A DNA stretch of 64,000 nt from Endomychus coccineus (GCA_958510875.1 OY294068.1:191914315-191978314), one strand, 5' to 3'. Shown: positions 11,719 to 23,400, counted from the first letter of the stretch. Numbers and translations: made by a program. The notes: a model not told the origin generated them from the letters alone.

Positions 11719-13224
11719 ATGGCTTCGATGCAAGACAAACTATTAGTGCTTCTGGAAAAACTAAAAGTACGTAACTGACATTTATAAAAGTTATATAATT
11801 TTTCGATCATTTTAGAATACCTGTTTGTAGTTTGAGAAGTTTCCCCAATGAGATAACATCATAATCTTCAATTTCAATGAATCAAAAATCATTTTTTCCT
11901 GACTATCCAGTGTTTCTGAAATGTGATTTTTGCCTATTAGAGTAATGTTTGAAAATCAGGATTAAAGAATTTTGCTTCAGTTAATTTAAATGCATTCAAC
12001 GTCTAGCGGGAAATATTTAAAATGAGATAAATGTATCGAAAGTTTCCTTTATATCAAACTTAAGATAAATGATTTAGATAGAATATAACTTGTGTTAATT
12101 TGCCGTATTAGATCACCAATAGGTGCTACGTGTCGTATTGCGCTACCGTTAATACTTTCCTCTTTTAAGATAATTAACACTATTGTCTTGGTTTGATCTC
12201 TGATCTTACATGCGCATTCCGCACTCATTAATTAATAATAGTTAAAACTCTAAAACTAACCAGAATTTGGATTACACATTCCAGTGGCACAAAAGATTTT
12301 TGACGAATCTCGTAGGTTATTTTTATTTATATCATCTTTTTGATCCCTTTCGCTTTAAATGTCACTTTCACTAAACACCGTTTAATTAACATGTCTTTTC
12401 ATCTGCAAATTTTTTGTGATCTCTACATATCACTTTCATAGATGGTCAAATTAAACAAAACACAGCTTGATATCGTGGGGGAAAAGAGTCGTATCTTCAC
12501 ATTAATAAATCAGTAAGTTGTCTATTTGAGAACACAACATACATATTGAATCAGATCGAGCGGTGTATATGATTAATGTGGGAGTGTGAGAGAGCCAGAA
12601 GCATCGTATTGTTAATAAGATAAACAGAAGAAGAACTTGTGCCATAGGGAAAGAGGAGTGTGCATTGCACAGGTCGAATTGTTAGTAAGAATTAGAGATG
12701 GGCTACTATTCAACGATCAGTTGTTTCATAAAAACTCCGTGACTATAGCATATTTTGTTACAATAGCAACTGCTATTTTGTACAGTTGAAACAGTTATTT
12801 TGAGATGTGATATAAATAGCAGTAATAGTTGGCATTATGATTATGGTATTTCTATTTAGAAATAACAGTTTTGCCTATCTCAAGTAAACATACTGGTATG
12901 TGCCGTTAGTTGAGGGGTACTGACATGCGTCTTATAAATCACGCCCATTTTGTTTCAGGTTGGGGATACGTGTTATTCTCAGCTGCGTCGATTATCGCAC
13001 TTATTAACTTGAGTTTCACCAATGATTAACAGAAATGTCTGACAACCTTACCATACATTACTCGTAACTTAAATCTTCGGTGGAGCTATTAGCTTCCTAC
13101 TCTTTTGTAGCTTTGGAGAAATTTCAAAAATAATTACATCATACTTTTCTTTCAGGATGCTGATTGCACTTTATCAGTAGGTATAGTGTTGTTGCAACAA
13201 TATTTGAGACAGGAAAGGGATAAG
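11719..13224 (+). CDS. Unrecognised host gene, first two coding exons
   Basis: Exon A (CDS 11719-11766) encodes MASMQDKLLVLLEKLK and ends at a donor GTACGT. Exon B (13156-13224) follows a pyrimidine-rich TTTCTTTCAG acceptor and ends AAG|GTGAGT. Both junctions are phase 0. The joined 39 residues are amphipathic and helix-prone (LLEKLKDADCTLSVGIVLLQ, then QYLRQERDK). Two short exons with consensus sites, matched phase and no stop argue for a real gene. I do not recognise the family. The next exon was not found, so the remainder lies further right under the transposon-rich region or the model is incomplete. The GC-rich island at 9.7 kb may be its leader exon. Confidence 0.55.
11767..13155 (+). 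other. Intron of the gene at 11719
   Basis: AT-rich; no recognisable element was found. Short A/T runs and no open frame of note. Confidence 0.45.
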
Positions 13225-13734
13225 GTGAGTACATCCTTATAAAAATAATTGGAAAACTACCAAATGGTAACAAATTTTAATAAATGTATGACCAAGCTAT
13301 ATAAGAAGCTCTTCTAATATTAAAACGTAGGTGAATATTACATTCGAAAGTAATTCTACAATCCACGATAGACAAAAAATCAACAACGTAGTTATTTTGT
13401 TCTACTAATGATAATTTAAAGTCGAACTGATAAATATAATTACGATTGGTCCATAAGTCCTTTCAAGTTCATTTTTATTTTGTAATATAGTCACTTTTTC
13501 CAACTTTTTAAAGCGTTGTGCAATTTTCCAATTTTTTCGTTTTTACATAACAAAACTATATTTTAGCCAGGCCGTGATTGCATATTTTAGGTCAAAATAC
13601 ATCAATTTCGAAAAAAAATTTACTTCTCCTTCATATCCTCGTAAAGTCCCTAAAGTGCATATTTATTTTAAAAGGTAGTGAAGTAGATTAAGTTCACTAC
13701 TTCTGCACCAGTAGAGAGTCATTGACCGGATGTT

Positions 13735-13995
13735 GCGCGCGCTACTTCGGATGAAACGTTACTAACCCGCGAAATTCAAACGTGTTATAGAGCTTACGAT
13801 GATTACAGAACTTCCGATCATAGAGGTCTTGGTCATAGAATGTGAGGTTGGTTGTATGTGACGTCATCAACCCGCGAAATTTAAAACGTAACCATAGAGC
13901 TTACGATGATCACAGAAATTGAGTTCATAGAGTCTGGGTCATAGAATGTGAGGTTAGTTGGATGTGACGTCATCGACCCGCGAAATCCAAACGTA
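13735..13995. repeat. Two to three tandem units of about 115-120 bp
   Basis: The block with AACCCGCGAAATT, then TAGAGCTTACGATGATNACAGAA, then GGTCATAGAATGTGAGGTT recurs at about 13765, 13874 and (start only) 13975. A further isolated copy of the AACCCGCGAAATTCAAAC start lies near 31098. This is probably a fragment of a dispersed repeat with internal tandem structure. Confidence 0.7.
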
Positions 13996-14054
13996 GAGGT
14001 GTTTTGGTGATGTTTATCATGGCCGACGTTGGAACCGAATGTCAACGTCAAAAC

Positions 14055-14407
14055 CACAATTCACAATATGACTGATGTTGTAGCTACATCGCCACTATCT
14101 TTTGATGAACTGATGAACTATCATACTTGAATGTCAATGTCAGACCAGTTAACTTCAAATGACTACATCTATGAATGAACCGATCAACCGTCATGCATAC
14201 CTGTCAACGTCAGAAATGTTAACGTCAAGGGACGACATCTATGAGGTCACAATTCAAAATATGACTGATGTTATAGCTGCATCACCGCCATCTTTTAATG
14301 AACCGATGAACCATCATACTTAAATGTCAATGTCAGAACAGCTAACTCCAAATGACTACATCTATGAATGAACCGATCAACCGTCATGCATACCTGTCAA
14401 CGTCAAA
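14055..14407. repeat. Tandem duplication, period 193 bp
   Basis: The unit starting CACAATTCACAATATGACTG at 14055 repeats at 14248. Both units carry the same ordered sub-blocks: ATCATACTT, ATGTCAATGTCAGA, AACTNCAAATGACTACATC, and CCGTCATGCATACCTGTC ending at about 14220 and 14405. Small ACGTCA-like submotifs recur within the unit. Confidence 0.8.
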
Positions 14408-15235
14408 GGGGTCTGAAAGTCATTTCGACATAAATGAACGTAGGTAACGAAATTTGTAGAAGTACGTATCCCTTATTACTGAATATCAAGAGTATATATT
14501 TACCGATCAATGATACGTAATTCACGAATCCATGTGGCTCCCTAGAGCGGGCATTATTATCCATTGTTGGTAAATAGCAAACGTTTTTTGCTTCAATGGA
14601 TTGTAAAAATGCACCCAGGCCAGGCAATGGATATGACTAAAAAAATTCGACAGCATTATATTGAAAGTTAGTGCTTGAAAGAAGCAAGCTCCATCTCTTT
14701 AGATTTCGTAAAGACTTTATGACCAACCCTCGTACATCAAATATCGGAGGATTGTCTTCTAAGTATAGATTCCGGACGATTTCACATGGAAGTCAATTGC
14801 AGTGTAATTGTTTGTAATGGTAATTTGTAATGAATTTCCGTTCTGTTCCATTTGAATATCAAATTAATTAGTCAATACAAATAGTTCCGAAATCCAAGTC
14901 ATAATCGAATAAATACAATTTCTCAAAATTGTGGTATGATAACCCAGTTTCACGAATGTAATCATTAAACATTTCCAAATACGACCTAGAATTGGATGCA
15001 TATAGTTAGTTATTGTAATTTTCACTTGTGACATAGAAACATTTGGTAAGATCACACGATTTGTATAGTTTCCCAATTAAATGAGATATTCAAGTTAGAA
15101 TTTTCATTGAAAATGTCAACATCTTTAGAAGTAATTGAATATTTATCTAAATATAAATATATGTTACTGTATAATGATGCTATCTAAACATTGTTACTAT
15201 TTCTTGAATTATATTATTGAATAGTAATAGGAACA
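14408..15235. other. No gene recognised
   Basis: AT-rich sequence with short open frames only (for example minus-strand frames at 14403-14627 and 14864-15076) that show no known domain. Probably decayed repeat or intron. Confidence 0.35.
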
Positions 15236-15254
15236 ACAACATCCTCAGGGCTGT

Positions 15255-15390
15255 TACCCCGTCACTAAAAATACCGAGGACCTTTCAGGTACCAAGAAGC
15301 CGCTACTCTGATGATGGCTACTTGGTAGTTGAAAGGTAGTAGTTCTAGTGTAGTGGATAAGGGTGATTGTGTCTTATTTATATCTTATAC
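15255..15390. ncRNA. Inverted pair of hammerhead-like motifs (class B)
   Basis: The + strand copy at 15303-15346 reads CUACU, CUGAUGA (15308-15314), a stem II hairpin GGCUAC/GUAGUU, then GAAA (15331-15334). Directly upstream, 15262-15300 is an inverted, more degraded copy (its reverse complement contains GGCTTCTTGG, then TGAAAGGTCC). The trailing GGATAAGGGTGATT block also follows the class-B copies at 31.5 and 43.9 kb. The motif order is that of a type I hammerhead. The association with Penelope-like elements is supported by the 43.6-44.0 kb copy. Confidence 0.5.
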
Positions 15391-16210
15391 ATATTGATTC
15401 TAACTAGCAGAAATTGAACCTACCTAATGTCATGTATAGACATTTTCATTTTATGTTACGAGAAGTAAGAGATTACAAACAATGTCATAAATCACTTAGA
15501 AACACAATTGAACAAATGAATCTCCGTGTTGTAAACAGAATTTTGCTTATTTCCGATCGGAAAATTTCACACACAGTAGCATCTTCTGTGTCGAGAAACA
15601 ACTGAGTGAATGACTTTACAAATGATACAATATGAGAACAAAAACAATTGGCATGACAACAATTTAATTGAACATTCAGATCATGGTGAATTAAATGGGG
15701 CATCTTGCATATCTGTGAGAATTAATTTTTAATACTGTTTACTTTCACTATCAAACTTTTATAACACGCAGGTGAGGGACACACCTTCTCGGCAATGCGT
15801 TAGTAGTAGGTATCGTAAAGAAGGGAAATGTATATGCACGGTAAATATTACATTCACGAAATGTGCTTACTGTGATACATCGTGAATATAGTTTTGAATC
15901 TTTCGTCATTCGCTCTTAGGTTTGATTGCTTAACCATATCCTATATCCATTCATTTCCTATATAAATAACAAAAGTTCACAGACAGCGTTAATGCACGAT
16001 TTTTAAAGTTTCTAGTGAATTAGGAATATATTTGATATTTCCAATAGATAAATACGTGACTTAAGTCACTTGAATTGATGTTATAAAACGAAATGATTTT
16101 TTTGTAATAATCCATAAACGATATATTTCAAATATCTAATAATGATATGACATTGTCATAGGTTATTCAAATAATATTTCACAATTCGAAGACCGTCGTT
16201 AAATTAGTTA
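15391..16210. other. No gene recognised
   Basis: AT-rich. A 63-codon frame at 15414-15605 has no recognisable domain. Confidence 0.35.
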
Positions 16211-16211
16211 G

Positions 16212-17090
16212 CAGTGGCGGATCGTGAGCTATGGAAGAGGGTGGGCATAAGACAAAATCGCTAATTTGGCTTAAAATAGTGTCACGTACTTCCTTTGCAA
16301 TAACAACTCTCTGTTATCTCCAGCTGTCGCTTTTTGTCTTTTCCTTGCAGGTTCTTCATTATTGCGTTCTTTATTGTCATTGTCACTAGAATTTCTAATT
16401 CGAATAATTTGCTGTTGGAATTGTTCAATTGCCTTTTGCAGTTGACTACTGTCAATCCCGCTCATTTTAGTCTGATTAAATAATATTTCAACATGTGGCT
16501 TGATGAAATGAACTATTTTCAATTCCGGACAATTCAAATGTTTCAATAAACCACTTGTTTCACTAATTCTAACTGAATTCATCCCATCTTGGTCAATAAT
16601 TTTGTTTAAACATTCTTTGAAAGAATCTTGGTGTTCAAATAATGTGTTCACAGTTCGACTTTTGAAAATCCAGCGTGTAGGAACAGCGCGTCGTAATCTA
16701 CGTTTGACTATTTCATCAAGAATTACCATTCGTTTTGGCGATCGAGAAAAAAGCTTGAAAATGACTGCAAATTTGCAAAGAAAGTTTTTACTTTTTTATT
16801 GCACTGTGCCGCTCGGTCAATAATTAAATTAAGTTGATGCGCGTAACAGAGAATATAATGTGCATGTGGAAATGTTCTTTTGATAATGCCCCATCTTAAC
16901 GCGAGCGATTAGTTTATTGTTATCAGACTCAGAAGGAGAATTTAAAATAGTTTGTAATTCATTCAGCAATGTTTTTGCTAATACATCAGCGTTATGTCCA
17001 CCCGATTAAGAAAAGACCAAAAGTTTTTAAAAATGTGTCCATTAAACACGTATCGAATAATAGCAACCATTTGTTGATGATTTGATTGAT
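16212..17090 (-). mobile_element. hAT transposon relic (copy A)
   Basis: The left end starts CAGTGGCGGATCGTGAG at 16212, a hAT-type terminus shared in type with the element at 32670. On the minus strand, about 16271-17090 encodes the middle to C-terminal part of a ZMYM1/DUF4371-type hAT transposase. CYAHQLNLIIDRAAQ, a frameshift, then the PTRWIFKSRTVNTLFEHQDS block and a Gln-rich segment (IEQFQQQIIRIRNS) are visible. The longest frame is 16271-16729. Stops and frameshifts break it, and the right end and target duplication were not found. About 80% similar by eye to copy B at 25.0-27.3 kb. Confidence 0.85.
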
Positions 17091-17343
17091 TGGATTACCC
17101 AGAGCGCCAACTCCTTTAGCCAAAAAAAAATAAGATAGAATCCACAATCAAGAATTTCCGGCAATACGAGGTGGATTATATATTATATCAGAAATAAAGA
17201 CAAGTTCAACCTAACAATTTTGTTTCAATCCTCTAAGGAATTATAATTGGTACAAAATTAGTTTGATTGATAACAAACGTACCTTATAAATTAACAAAGA
17301 CAAATACTTAGAAAAATTGAAAGTCACTAGTTTATTTATCCCA

Positions 17344-17466
17344 AATTATATAAAAAATTCTCGGGAATTAGGTCACATTAACACTCTGTTATAAATGTTC
17401 GTTTAAGACGAACATTTATAACAGAGTGTTAATGTGACCTAATTCCCGAGAATTTTTTATATAATT
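17344..17466. repeat. Perfect hairpin: 59-bp arms, 5-nt loop
   Basis: 17344-17402 is the exact reverse complement of 17408-17466, with loop TTAAG. The arm contains ATTCTCGGGAATTAGGTCAC, then ATTAACAC, the same block that borders the Penelope-associated hammerheads (about 54848, 56884 and 61235). So it is two element ends facing each other. No mismatch between the arms was seen. Confidence 0.9.
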
Positions 17467-19251
17467 CATACTGGGTCAAGAATCTTATTATATTTTATCC
17501 CAAATAATTTGATTAATTAAATCAAAATTATTAATTTTATAAAGGAAAATAATTTTTGAACCGAAGGTTCAAACTTAAAGAATAATTTATAGATGAAAAT
17601 AACTTTGGGTAGAGGGGTAGAGTAATTTAGTGGATGAATCGATATTCTTATAATTATTGAAAAATATCATCGATCAGAGAGATATACACTCTACAACAAA
17701 GTTTAGATATAATTAGACATAAAATTATCAGGTTCGCTGTCGATAATAATCTTTCATTATTTTCAATTAATAAAAGAATGAAAATAATTCGACTCATCGC
17801 ATGTCCAACACAAGATGAACCCTGTCAACTTTCGTTTTCTAGTCTCCCCTCTTATCGCGTGTCGCCAGACCTCTCTCGAGTTTCGTGCATTAGTAAAATA
17901 ATCGATTTGCGCCATTAAATCATAGATGTCAGTCATAGTTTCTTTCCAAGTTTAATTATCTATAATTCCTAGCGGAAACCATTATTGACATTATTCAAGC
18001 CATTAGAAACTCAGTGATGTATAGAACGTTACAACAGACATACAGATTTTTTCATAGCTGCTTAAAATTCGATGGGAAATACTATAGTGAAGGAATTTTT
18101 GCTCTAGAACTTTTTTTTTGACGAATTTATAAATAGCTTGAGTAAATGCAATATACTCTTCCGACTTCGTCGCGAAGAGTTTAATAATTACTTAAACTTT
18201 GATATTTTCAATTTATTTAACAAATGTGGAAAATGCAAACATGCGAAACATCTAATGAAACAATGAAATATATCGGGAATTAGCACCATGAACACAAAAG
18301 TTTAGAAGATACTGGTTCCAATTATTGGATCGACTCCCAATTATTACTAACGATCCAAATCAGATGTTTGAAGATAGATGGATCAGTTCCCCTCAAATAA
18401 TTAACACACGAAGTTTAGCTTGATTTCGTTTATTCAAGACAATAGACGGAATATTCCAGTCCGGTACTGCCCATACGAATCATTGTACGAAATGTCTAGC
18501 GCAATGTTATTAGGAGAAAAAAAACAACGAAAAAATAACATCGCATGTTACTCATAGCACATTCACCGTAGCCAAAGGTAGGTGAGGTAATTGTCCCACA
18601 CGCTAATCTCAATTAAGAATAGATCAAACAAACGTAACGTAAGATGCAAGGTTGCTTTTCGACCATATATCATGTATCAACGACTTTTATTCTAATCACA
18701 ACAGATGTTGCAATTAATTCAACTGTACGCATTTGTGACTGTGACTGATATTCAAATTCAGGTTATATAAGTATGAGTAGCACAGGTGTTCGGATGTGTC
18801 AAATAGTTTTATTCGTTTTATGAATAACAAACATTAGAAGCTAACATAATAGTTGACCGTGTTCATGAATCGTCTGGATTTGAATTCGTAACTATTTACT
18901 GTGTTGTCAGCATTTCCTCGAATAATATCCATTAGACTGGTTTAATTTATTTGCTAGGCAATTATATTTGGAAAGAAATCATTTCTTCTAATATGTGATG
19001 AGACTAATGACACATCTTCGATGGGTATAAAAAGTATTGAGAAATCAACTTTATTTATGTACCGTTTATTAACAATCGATTCTATTATTGTTGCTGTACT
19101 TAATTCAAGAGGAATAAACTCAAAACTAAAACGTCAAATAAAAGATTTACCCTTTCAATATGAAGAATGTTTTAATAAAACAGACTGTTTTGAATTGCCT
19201 GTCATTTTGTACACATTTTGACATTGAAGTTTGAGGTTAGGTATACTAAAT
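17467..19251. other. No gene; contains a fragment of the tRNA-like element
   Basis: Mostly unassigned AT-rich DNA. 18030-18190 matches the 5' part of the tRNA-like composite element at 46.6-46.77 kb, in the same orientation as that minus copy: GCTTAAAATTCGATGGGAAA, then CTCTTCCGACTTCGTCGCGA near 18155. A 66-codon frame at 19021-19221 has no recognisable domain. Confidence 0.5.
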
Positions 19252-20999
19252 CAGTGTTGCCAGGTTAGGGAATTTCCCCTTAATTTTTTTGGCTTTTGGT
19301 GGGAATTTTAGGGGGGAAATTTATTAAGGGGTTTTTGTTGGGGGTTTTTTATTTCGATAATTTCTTTTGTTTATTTTCAAACATTACAAATTGTTGAATT
19401 AATCAACCGATCAATAATAACAAGAATGTAAGAAGCATAACATCATTTCCGTCATTCAAATATGCGCGGTTATCTGCGTCATAACCCTAGATAAGTAGAG
19501 GGCGACACACGATTCCCTGGAAATGTGTATCACGAATCACAAGCAGGAAGTTTAGGACTCACATTTTATAAATGTGTATATTAGATTATTTAAAGGTTTA
19601 GGGGTTTATTTCAAATTTTAGGAGGATTTGCAGCTCTATATGGGGAATATTGGGCGAAGCTACCTGGAAACTACTAAATGCAGGCTCATCAGCTCCAAAG
19701 CTCCTTAATAGAAAATATGGCTGAACGTGCATACTACGCATATCGCGATAAAGTTTCATCTTGTTTAGTAGTTCACATGATCTTTATTCCTATATACCGA
19801 GATATCAAAAATTATCTTGGTCAAGGGTGGTTGTGGAATCTCAAACGTGTGTCTTACTTTACTTTTGAAATAATTATGTCATAATTAATTTGAAGTTTCT
19901 AAAAGTGCGAAATTTCGCAATTTTATACGAATATTGTAACACTCAGAAGTCTTTAGCGCTTTGGACTCCGGAATTTTCACGTGGCCTATCGAAATTAGAA
20001 GGTTCGAATTATCTAAAAACATAATTGCATGAACGCCAGACGTCCTATGTAATTAACTACGAACGAAATCATTTTGACATATGCCTCGAGGAGCTCGCTG
20101 CGCGTATGTTAGAGTTTATACATTTTACCTCGGTCTTGTTAATTTGGGGCCGTTTCTTGCCCCGTGCGATCGGCGCCAGTTGTAATAAAGTGTTTTTGGC
20201 TATGGGCGGCTAGCTTTTACCCGCTTCATGTATATTTTAGTCGCGAGAAAATTCCCTTTGGTACGTCGCACCTTAGACGTCCGGAGCTGAGATCTGAGAA
20301 TAGCTCGAACTGTTTTAATTAAATTTTCCTATTTAATGGACATTTATCGAAAAAAGAAGGGCCGTCGGGCACGGTCCGATACTAAATCTAACTACATGGA
20401 GCGAAAACGGCACGCGAAAAGTCGTCGTAAAGCCGAATTAGGTACAACCAGTTTGCACTTTACTAACTCGCGTGCTACGGGCTTCTCACGTGAACGTCAT
20501 TCGATTTACGGAAAATTACCTATTTCAAAACAGTTTTTGACCCGGATTGTGGCTATCACGACCTCTGAAAAGGTTCAAAGTTCATATAATTATTTCATAA
20601 TTTGTAGTTCATTATTGTTTTACAACTGAAATAAATAGGTATGAAACTTGTAGGTTATTGATGATGTCAGTGTGACAGTGACATAATTATTTCAAACGTA
20701 AAGTTAAGACACACGTTTTAGATTCCACAACCACCCTTAACCAACGTAATTTTTGATATCCCGGTATTTTCTTACTACATCTCGTTCCCTCTCGTTCATT
20801 ATCCTTTATAACTATTGAAGAATTCTGACATACCTCTTTCTCTAAATTTTGTACATGCGTGAATAGTTCAGGCTCGTAACCAAATTTTTGTTGTGGAGGT
20901 AAACCAGAATTACTCCACGTTTTCTTCACCTTGGTCTTTTTGCCAACCACTAGTGCTTTCTAGTTTGAGGCTTTACAGCACCCATTCCGTAACTCGGGT
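19252..20999. mobile_element. TIR element, copy 1, with internal foldback
   Basis: Starts CAGTGTTGCCAGGTTAGGG at 19252. The same terminus, inverted, ends the copy at 58.96-60.05 kb. Shared blocks follow in order, including AATTTTATACGAA at about 19920 and GCATGAACGCCAGACGTCC at about 20028. An inverted repeat of about 85 bp lies inside: 19796-19881 against 20681-20763 (TATCAAAAATTATCTTGGTC and its inverse). Open frames at 20025-20213, 20336-20629 and minus 20687-20950 have no recognised domain. The CAGTG-start fits a hAT-like terminus, but no transposase is visible. The right boundary is uncertain. Confidence 0.65.
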
Positions 21000-21109
21000 C
21001 CCCTGTACTATAGTAGTCTTCGAGCGATAGCCGGGCTGCCAGCATTTTAGTTACCTTTTACGACCTACAGCTTCGCATTCTGTCAATATGTGTATAGAAA
21101 TATCTCCAT

Positions 21110-21620
21110 TGTACGAGGGCAAGGTGAAAAGTCCATGAAAAATAAAACAGATGGCACCACAATCGAAAATCCCATGTGACATTTGTGATGTACCATCTTT
21201 AACTAGAACGCATTAAAATGTTCAGACTGATATGTCATTCAGCTCTGTTTTGACACCCATCGAAAGCAAGGAACCTTGAAGATTTTTGCAAACGTGGAAA
21301 GAAGTGAATTTCGCGTCTGGATTAAACATTATTTGTTGCGTAGAAAAAACATTACGCAAACCAAAGCATCGCTTGTTAAACATTATGGGGACTCTTCCTT
21401 CACCATCCATTGGAACGATTCACAAGTGGCTTACTGATTTTTGCTATGGTAGTATGACCACTACAGACGCCGGACGTTCTGGCCGTCCAATTGAGGTTAC
21501 AACGCCAGAATAAATCTATAAAATCCATGGAATGGTATTGGACGATCGGCGAGTTAAAATACACGAGATTGTTGAGGCTATGGCTATCTAAACCGAACGG
21601 GTGACGAACGAATATCAGAA
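21110..21620 (+). mobile_element. Mariner (MLE) 5' fragment
   Basis: Begins near TACGAGGGCAAGGTGAAAAG (21114), a mariner-like terminus. It encodes the N-terminal HTH half of a mariner transposase in shifting frames: EFRVWIKHYLLRRK (about 21306), LVKHYGDSSFTIHW, then TDAGRSGRPIEVTTPE (21466-21510). At least two frameshifts or stops occur. Related to the fragments at 36.19-36.95 kb (minus) and 58.69-58.84 kb. Confidence 0.85.
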
Positions 21621-22229
21621 ACTTATCTGCTAGATTCTAGAGATTATAGATAGGCGGACTAGACGAGTTTTTTCAAATCATTTGCAAATAGTAATGCCTT
21701 GCAATTTCTAAATACAGGTATCAAGCCATTTATGAAATGTTGTGAATGTAGATAATTGGACCAAGATGGGAACCTTGAACCCCACATAAAACCTCATATG
21801 TTATCGATGAAAAACCATTGTCAGTCACAAATTGCCTCCGTTTACTCCAGATGCTGCCTTTGTCCAAGTATTCACTTCCCTCGATTTTGAATGATAACCT
21901 ACCTACCTAACCCTTACGCCGCTCCTGGACTACTTATCACAAGCAATTTGATTAACATTAGACACTATCTCACATGCCTTGGCAAACCCGATTCGAATCA
22001 GCATGTAGCTACATTCAATTTAATTTATGTTTGAAACGTGGATCTAGATTAAAATTTCATTTACACAAAAAAATAGCAACCGCAACATTAATTTCAAATT
22101 ATTTGTTAATAGCTTAATACTATTATGTTGTAATAAGTTCATAACAATAGTCGAGTTAATTGAATGTACATGTATTTATAAGAACAAATTAATTATTTTG
22201 AATTGTGTTGGAAATAATCGATGCTTTCG
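21621..22229. other. No gene recognised
   Basis: AT-rich sequence without an open frame or repeat that I could place. Confidence 0.35.
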
Positions 22230-22232
22230 TAA

Positions 22233-22397
22233 GATAAGGTCCATTTCAGACGGGTCGCGTCGCACCGCCTGCTAAAATTCGACCAAGGAGCAATCCTCCG
22301 ATCCGTTCCGTCCCGGCCCGCTGCGATTCGCATGTAATGGACGCTCTACCATTTGTTTACATGCCAGGCGACCCGACCCGAATAAAGGACGCTTATC
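22233..22397. mobile_element. 165-bp MITE with TAA target duplication
   Basis: Left end GATAAGGTCCATTTCAGACG and right end (inverted) GATAAGCGTCCTTTATTCGG form imperfect TIRs that continue into CGGGTCG. The element is flanked on both sides by TAA (22230-22232 and 22398-22400). It is clearly GC-richer than its surroundings (CCGTCCCGGCCCGCTGCG near 22306). A 3-bp TAA/TWA duplication is typical of PIF/Harbinger-type MITEs; that assignment is inference. Confidence 0.72.
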
Positions 22398-22764
22398 TAA
22401 ACAACAGCTTACCACCTACATCAGAGGTTCTCAAACATTGTTTTGCATACTACATTTGAAATTAAAGAAAACAAAAATCAAATAACATAATGAAAAGCTA
22501 ATTGGAATGATGATTATGTAGGTATATTACTTGCCTCATAATACCGGAATAAGTATTTTCTAAACCACAATATTTAATAGATTTTAATAAATCATTTACA
22601 CTAATGCATTATGAATTAATACTGAAAGTTCGGATCTTAATGCTGGAAAGTCAAAATACTGGGAATAATGTTTTCATGAACTACCAAAAGCAACTTCAGC
22701 AAGTTTGCTTAAAATCAACAAGTTCTGATAAATTTAAATCTCTGAAATTTTTGAATTACATTTT

Positions 22765-23400
22765 TCGCGACGAATTCTAAAGAGATTGCATTTACTCAAA
22801 ATCCTTAAAAAAAGTCATAGAGCAAAAACCCTGGATGTACGTCACGAAACTTGGCTACACGATAACTCTAAAACGAAAGGTCTCATCATATTCAAATTTT
22901 GAAAATAAATTGTTTGGTGTTCGGTGAGAAATCCTATTTTTCATGGATATTGTGTAATAAACATACCCTTGTCTGAAGGGTTTTAAACTTCAAAAAATCA
23001 TAACTACCAAAGTATACATCGAAACTTTTATAGTAAATTTAAGTTGATTCAAAACTGCTCTCAATCAAATTTTAACAAAATCAATTAATGAACTAAATTT
23101 AAATGTACATCGTACTTTAACAGTTTATAACAAACGGCGATGTGATCTAGGAGCTAGCAATACTCGGCTCCAACTCAAACACTCGGGTTCGATTCCCAGA
23201 CACAGAGTTTTGTTTTTGTTTATTTTCTTGTCAAAATTAATTTGAATATTACTTACTTCTTTTGAAGATAATGAAATGAATAATTTATTTCATTATCTTG
23301 ATACAAATGCGAAGAGTATCTTATGGAAAGTGAAACAATTATATAATAATCATTAACCAAATCAAATCATTTGTGAAGACAGTGAAGAGGAACTTTGTCA
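22765..23400 (+). mobile_element. Composite tRNA-like element, + copy
   Basis: The tRNA-like core at 23136-23207 has a box-A-like TGATCTAGGAGCTAG (about 23143) and an exact box B, GGTTCGATTCC (23186-23196), an RNA polymerase III-type internal promoter. The 370 bp before it and the 200 bp after it match the minus copy at 46.2-46.77 kb. The outer ends carry inverted CTCTTCGC / GCGAAGAGTATC (about 22769, degraded, and 23307). It is not a functional tRNA gene: there is no acceptor-stem pairing. It is SINE-like, but the inverted termini are unusual for a SINE. Confidence 0.68.

Noticed and set aside
16271..16729. Host ZMYM/DUF4371-type gene
   Set aside because: It starts beside a hAT terminus, continues upstream only through stops and frameshifts, and has a second copy at 25 kb.
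19021..19221. 66-codon + strand gene
   Set aside because: No domain, splice context or regulatory signal; probably chance.
23136..23207. tRNA gene
   Set aside because: Box A and box B are present, but no acceptor stem or anticodon arm can be paired, and the sequence is embedded in a repeated element with other copies.
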